From NCBI GenBank assembly GCA_900550685.1, contig URTS01000086.1, positions 1 to 7,960 on the forward strand: a stretch of 7,960 nucleotides of DNA, written 5' to 3'. The notes below the pieces were generated by a model. The model searched no databases. It was not told the DNA's origin and worked only from the letters and a program-made list of their open reading frames with translations. Shown one piece after another: positions 5,481 through 7,960 of this stretch (positions are counted from its first letter, which is position 1; every line of letters begins with the position of its first letter). Made by a program: the position numbers and the translations under genes. The stretch comes from an uncultured Oscillibacter sp. (GTDB lineage: Bacteria; Bacillota; Clostridia; Oscillospirales; Oscillospiraceae).

Positions 5481-6544
5481 GCGAGACAAGACATGAGCGG
5501 CCGGGGGTCTACTCGGTCTATGACGCGTCCAGCGTGATGTCCGCAGGCCGGGCAGCCAAGCGCATCGGCGTGGCGGCGCTGGCCGTGAAGGGAACGGCCA
5601 ACGAGGCGGTGACGCTGACCGGCTACAGCGCCGGTGTGGAAACCTTCGGCGAGGACAATGCCAGCACGCCGGGGATGAGCACCCTGCTGAAGCTGCTGTT
5701 TGCCAACGGCGCGTCCACGGTCTGTGCGGTGCGGGTGGGCACCGGCGCGGACCTGGAGGCCTATCAGGCGGCGTTTGCGGCCCTGGCGGGCTGCGATGTG
5801 CAGGTGGTGGTGTGCGACAGCAGTGAGATGACCATCCAGAAGGCGTTGAAAACCGCCGTGGAAACGGCATCCGCAGCCAGGGGGGAGCGGATCGGCGTCA
5901 TCGGCGGCAGCGGGGACACGGCGGCCCAGCTGGTGACAAGAGCGGCGGCCATCAACAGCGAGAGGATGGTGCTGGTGGGGCCGGACATGAAAACCGAGAG
6001 CGGCACAGCCCTTTCCGGCGTGTTTGCCGCGGCGGCAGTGGCGGGTGCCATTGCTTGCGGCAGCGATCCGGCGGTGCCCCTGAACGGGGCGGCGCTGTAC
6101 GGCATCGGCAGCCTGCAGAGCACCTACAGCGACAACGACATCGACCTGCTGGTCCAGGGCGGCGTGACGCCTTTGGAGGATGTGGGGGGCGTGGTGTCCC
6201 CGGTGCGGGGCATCACTACCCGGACAAAAACCGGAAGCACTGCCGACGCCACCTGGCGGGAACTGACCACCATCCTGATTGCCGACGACGTGATCCCGGC
6301 AGTGCGGTCCGCCCTGCGGAGCAAGTTTGCCCGGGCCAAGAACACTGCCCAGGGCCGGGGAGCCATCCGGGCCCAGACCATTGTGGAACTGGAAAAGAAG
6401 AAGGACGCCCAGATCATCGAGGACTACGGCGAGGTGACGGTGACGGCTTCGGCGGACGATCCCACGGTGTGTCTGGTGGAATTCAGCTTTGCCGTGGCCC
6501 ATGGGCTGAACCAGATCCATCTGGCAGTGCATCTGACGGTTTAA
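5477..6544 (+). CDS. Contractile tail sheath protein (XkdK-like)
   Basis: The product has 355 residues. Sheath subunits surround the tail tube as stacked hexamers and contract to drive the tube through the cell envelope. The N-terminus ERPGVYSVYDAS (7-18) is the typical sheath opening. The middle has the Rossmann-like pattern of strands and helices (CDVQVVVCDSSEMTIQKALK, GERIGVIGGSGDTAAQL). The C-terminal domain (about 230-355), with TWRELTTILIADDVI and the ending LNQIHLAVHLTV, is the conserved inner domain that holds tube and neighbouring sheath. Length is in the normal short range of PBSX-type sheaths. The tail tube gene follows after 12 bases. This is the best evidence that the phage is a myovirus. 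Confidence 0.92.
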   Translation: MSETRHERPGVYSVYDASSVMSAGRAAKRIGVAALAVKGTANEAVTLTGYSAGVETFGEDNASTPGMSTLLKLLFANGASTVCAVRVGTGADLEAYQAAFAALAGCDVQVVVCDSSEMTIQKALKTAVETASAARGERIGVIGGSGDTAAQLVTRAAAINSERMVLVGPDMKTESGTALSGVFAAAAVAGAIACGSDPAVPLNGAALYGIGSLQSTYSDNDIDLLVQGGVTPLEDVGGVVSPVRGITTRTKTGSTADATWRELTTILIADDVIPAVRSALRSKFARAKNTAQGRGAIRAQTIVELEKKKDAQIIEDYGEVTVTASADDPTVCLVEFSFAVAHGLNQIHLAVHLTV

Positions 6545-6556
6545 GGAGGGACGGAT

Positions 6557-6940
6557 ATGAAGGGATTTCCCACCAGCGCGGACATCTATCTGGAGCTGGA
6601 CGGCAGAAAGATCGCCGTGGTGCAGAGCTATAAGGCAAAGGCGGCCAAGTCCAGCAAGAACATCGAGGCCTTCGGCGAGAGCGAACCGGTGGCCACCATT
6701 GAGGGGCAGAAGAGCTACACCGTGGAGCTGACCCGGCTGTATGCCACGGATACCGCCATTTCCGACGGCATCGATTTCTACAGCCTGACGGACTTTTCAC
6801 TGGTGATCTGCAAGCCGGACCGGAAGGTCATCTACAGCGGCTGTGAGTGGAGCGGCATCCAGGAGGAGGGCGAGCTGAACGCCACCGTGGCGGAGAAGGT
6901 GACGCTGACGGCGGCCCGGCGCATTGAGACCACGGCATGA
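6557..6940 (+). CDS. Tail tube protein (XkdM-like)
   Basis: The product has 127 residues, with ATG preceded by TAAGGAGGG at 6542-6550. Tube proteins form hexameric rings inside the sheath and are the channel for DNA. It starts with SADIYLELDGRKIAVVQSYK (7-26), a beta-hairpin opening seen in XkdM-type tubes, then AFGESEPVATIEGQKSYTVE (38-57) and a beta-rich end with LNATVAEKVTLTAARR (107-122). The size is slightly below the roughly 145 residues common for the family. Order (sheath, tube, chaperone) is canonical. The stop overlaps the start of the next gene by 4 bases. The call rests on motif pattern and position together. Confidence 0.87.
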   Translation: MKGFPTSADIYLELDGRKIAVVQSYKAKAAKSSKNIEAFGESEPVATIEGQKSYTVELTRLYATDTAISDGIDFYSLTDFSLVICKPDRKVIYSGCEWSGIQEEGELNATVAEKVTLTAARRIETTA

Positions 6941-7233
6941 GGACCGTGGATGAAATGAAGCCCCTGACGGCGGTGGAGCTGCTGAATCTGTGGCAGACCT
7001 ACCGCCAGCGGAGCGACGATCCGCTGGAACGGACGCTGCTGTGCAACGCCGCCATTTTGCAGAAGAGCTGCCGCTGCCGGGGAAAGGCGGTCTACCGGGA
7101 TGAGATGGAAGTCCTGGGGGACATGACGTCCCGGGAGATGGAGGTCCTGCTGACGCAGCTGGCGGAGGGCGAGACGGAGCAGGGCGGCGGCACCTTTGAC
7201 TTCCGGCGGTTCGCGGCCATGAAGGGAGAGTGA
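6937..7233 (+). CDS. Tail assembly chaperone (XkdN-like)
   Basis: The product has 98 residues, with the ATG overlapping the tube stop. Chaperones in this place bind the tape measure before tube polymerisation. The protein is mostly helical: TAVELLNLWQTYRQ (11-24), DPLERTLLCNAAILQKSC (28-45) and MTSREMEVLLTQLAEGE (63-79), ending in TFDFRRFAAMKGE. Four Cys lie in a short span (36, 45, 47 and the nearby CRG region), three of them within 12 residues, which is unusual but may be chance. Lambda-type chaperones use a frameshift to make a longer form. Here no slippery heptamer is visible, and a -1 shift near the end would give only a short tail. Function is by position and helical pattern. Confidence 0.65.
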   Translation: MRTVDEMKPLTAVELLNLWQTYRQRSDDPLERTLLCNAAILQKSCRCRGKAVYRDEMEVLGDMTSREMEVLLTQLAEGETEQGGGTFDFRRFAAMKGE

Positions 7234-7237
7234 GCCG

Positions 7238-7714
7238 GTGGACTACTTGCAGGAGGTGGCACGCCGCCAGCAGACGGCGCTGGCACGGCTGCTGACAGGG
7301 GGACGCGTCCGGGAGGAGACTGGGGCGGAAGCCGAGAGCCGCCCCGCCGGGATGCGTTCCGGCACGGAGGCAGGGCGGACGAATCCCGTCCGCCCTGCCG
7401 GGGGAGCGGAAGTGCCGGCGGAAGGCTTCGGAGCCCGGACTGAGGAAGGAGCGGCATACCGGAGATGGGGACGCTTGCAGGCGGTCCCGGCGAAAACGAG
7501 TGCCGCTGAAGCAGAAAGGGAGTTTTCGGAGCAGGCGGCGGTTTTTCGGCAGACCCGGCAGGCGGACAGCCTTTGGCGGGGCGGGACGGCCTGGGCCGGG
7601 GAACTGCCGGGGGTCCTGCTGGCGGGCCGGGAGGCGGCGGTGGAGGTGGAGGACATCTCCAGAGCCGTACAGCGGGACGCCCGCCGGTATGACGGCGGAT
7701 TTACCATGTATTGA
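7238..7714 (+). CDS. Unrecognised 158-residue protein in the tape-measure position
   Basis: The start is GTG 7238, with AAGGGAGAG at 7222-7230. I do not recognise a family. The N-terminus (YLQEVARRQQTALARLL, 3-19) is a helix. Residues about 20-80 are low in complexity and rich in Gly, Arg, Ala and Glu. Residues 88-110 are helical, and the C-terminus VEDISRAVQRDARRYDGGF looks specific and conserved-like. No membrane segment is seen. It sits between chaperone and the next tail gene, where a tape measure of many hundred residues is expected. It may be a distinct small tail protein or the joined ends of a tape measure that lost its middle. A strong hairpin lies in codons 44-54. The frame is intact with normal ribosome sites on both sides, so it is probably translated. 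Confidence 0.55.
   Translation: MDYLQEVARRQQTALARLLTGGRVREETGAEAESRPAGMRSGTEAGRTNPVRPAGGAEVPAEGFGARTEEGAAYRRWGRLQAVPAKTSAAEAEREFSEQAAVFRQTRQADSLWRGGTAWAGELPGVLLAGREAAVEVEDISRAVQRDARRYDGGFTMY
7369..7399. repeat. Perfect 13-bp GC-rich stem inside the 158-residue gene
   Basis: GGCAGGGCGGACG (7369-7381) pairs perfectly with CGTCCGCCCTGCC (7387-7399) around the loop AATCC. It codes for residues AGRTNPVRPA and neighbours. A 10-bp palindrome GGACGCGTCC lies at 7301-7310 and a GCCGG/CCGGC stem lies between them. From memory, hairpins of the type GGGCGGAC-loop-GTCCGCCC are common dispersed repeats in gut Oscillospiraceae. This may be one such repeat that entered the gene without breaking the frame. 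Confidence 0.65.
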
Positions 7715-7728
7715 GGAGGAAACAAGGC

Positions 7729-7960
7729 ATGAGACTATCCTCCATGCGTTACAAAAATTATACCTGGCCCCACAACCCGGAAACCTTTGTAGTGGAGTAC
7801 CGGCGGCAGATGGCGGCCCACAAGGTGCCCATGGGTAGCTGCGTTTTGCAGGATCTGGGGGTGAACTGCCGAATCCTGCGGGGCGAGGGGGAATTCGCGG
7901 GGCCGGGGGCCTATGAGGAATTCAAGGCCCTGGCGGAGGTGTTCCGGCAGGAGGGGCCGG
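7729..7960 (+). CDS. Probable tail/baseplate-associated protein, N-terminal part (runs off the window)
   Basis: There is an open frame of 77 complete codons with no stop before the window ends. The start is ATG 7729, preceded by GAGGAGGA at 7713-7720 with an 8-base gap. The sequence opens with MRLSSMRYKNYTWPHNPETF, continues as VVEYRRQMAAHKVP and LQDLGVNCRILRGEGEFAGP (41-60), and then enters a helix AYEEFKALAEVFRQEG. The pattern GEGEF-x-x-x-x-A-Y-x-x-F-x-x-L resembles proteins I associate with the position of the XkdP-like tail protein, between tape measure and baseplate hub. I do not recognise the family firmly, and the C-terminal domains (LysM, for example) would lie outside the window. Confidence 0.6.
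   Translation, partial: MRLSSMRYKNYTWPHNPETFVVEYRRQMAAHKVPMGSCVLQDLGVNCRILRGEGEFAGPGAYEEFKALAEVFRQEGP

Noticed and set aside
5150..6532. Long - strand open frame of 460 codons opposite sheath and terminator
   Set aside because: It is the antisense of well-supported sheath and terminator genes, a common artefact in GC-rich DNA, with His, Arg and Gly-rich composition and no ribosome site.
7220..7240. Programmed frameshift joining chaperone to the next gene
   Set aside because: The next frame is open for only about 11 bases before the chaperone stop, no slippery heptamer is seen, and the next gene has its own ribosome site.

Overview
The window is the head and front-tail part of the late operon of a contractile-tailed (myovirus-type, PBSX-like) phage. 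It is most likely a prophage in a GC-rich gut Clostridia host, such as a member of the Oscillospiraceae (Flavonifractor-like). The host guess rests on the high GC, GTG and TTG starts, strong AGGAGG-type ribosome sites and the style of the proteins. Every gene I accept is on the + strand, and no integrase, lysis, replication or host gene is present.

Layout from left to right: the 3' end of the large terminase (1-276); a rearranged non-coding stretch (277-582); portal (583-1734); a hairpin-rich insert with a second copy of the portal 3' end (about 1722-1961); prohead protease with a possible scaffold tail (1977-2819); probable capsid decoration protein (2852-3202); major capsid protein (3220-4251); a strong hairpin (4259-4288); head-tail connector (4316-4675); head closure protein (4672-4989); tail terminator (4986-5480); tail sheath (5477-6544); tail tube (6557-6940); tail assembly chaperone (6937-7233); an unrecognised 158-residue protein (7238-7714); and the start of a probable tail or baseplate protein that runs off the window (7729-7960). 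From the connector onward the genes mostly overlap by 4 bases (ATGA or GTGA) or lie a few bases apart, so translation is probably coupled.

The genes follow the assembly path. Terminase packages DNA through the portal. The protease matures a shell of capsid protein that is probably stabilised by the decoration protein. The connector, closure protein and terminator join head to tail. The sheath surrounds the tube, whose length would be set by a tape measure that is not visible where it is expected.

The structural genes look intact and ordinary. The unusual part is the left 2 kb. Both the terminase and the portal are followed by about 150-170 bp of non-coding DNA and then a second, slightly diverged copy of the gene's own 3' end. 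The portal insert carries several hairpins and resembles a small dispersed element. A 16-bp perfect inverted repeat spans the terminase stop codon, and a 13-bp perfect stem lies inside the 158-residue gene. These look like traces of small non-coding elements or recombination in the prophage. I saw no clear new multi-gene system.
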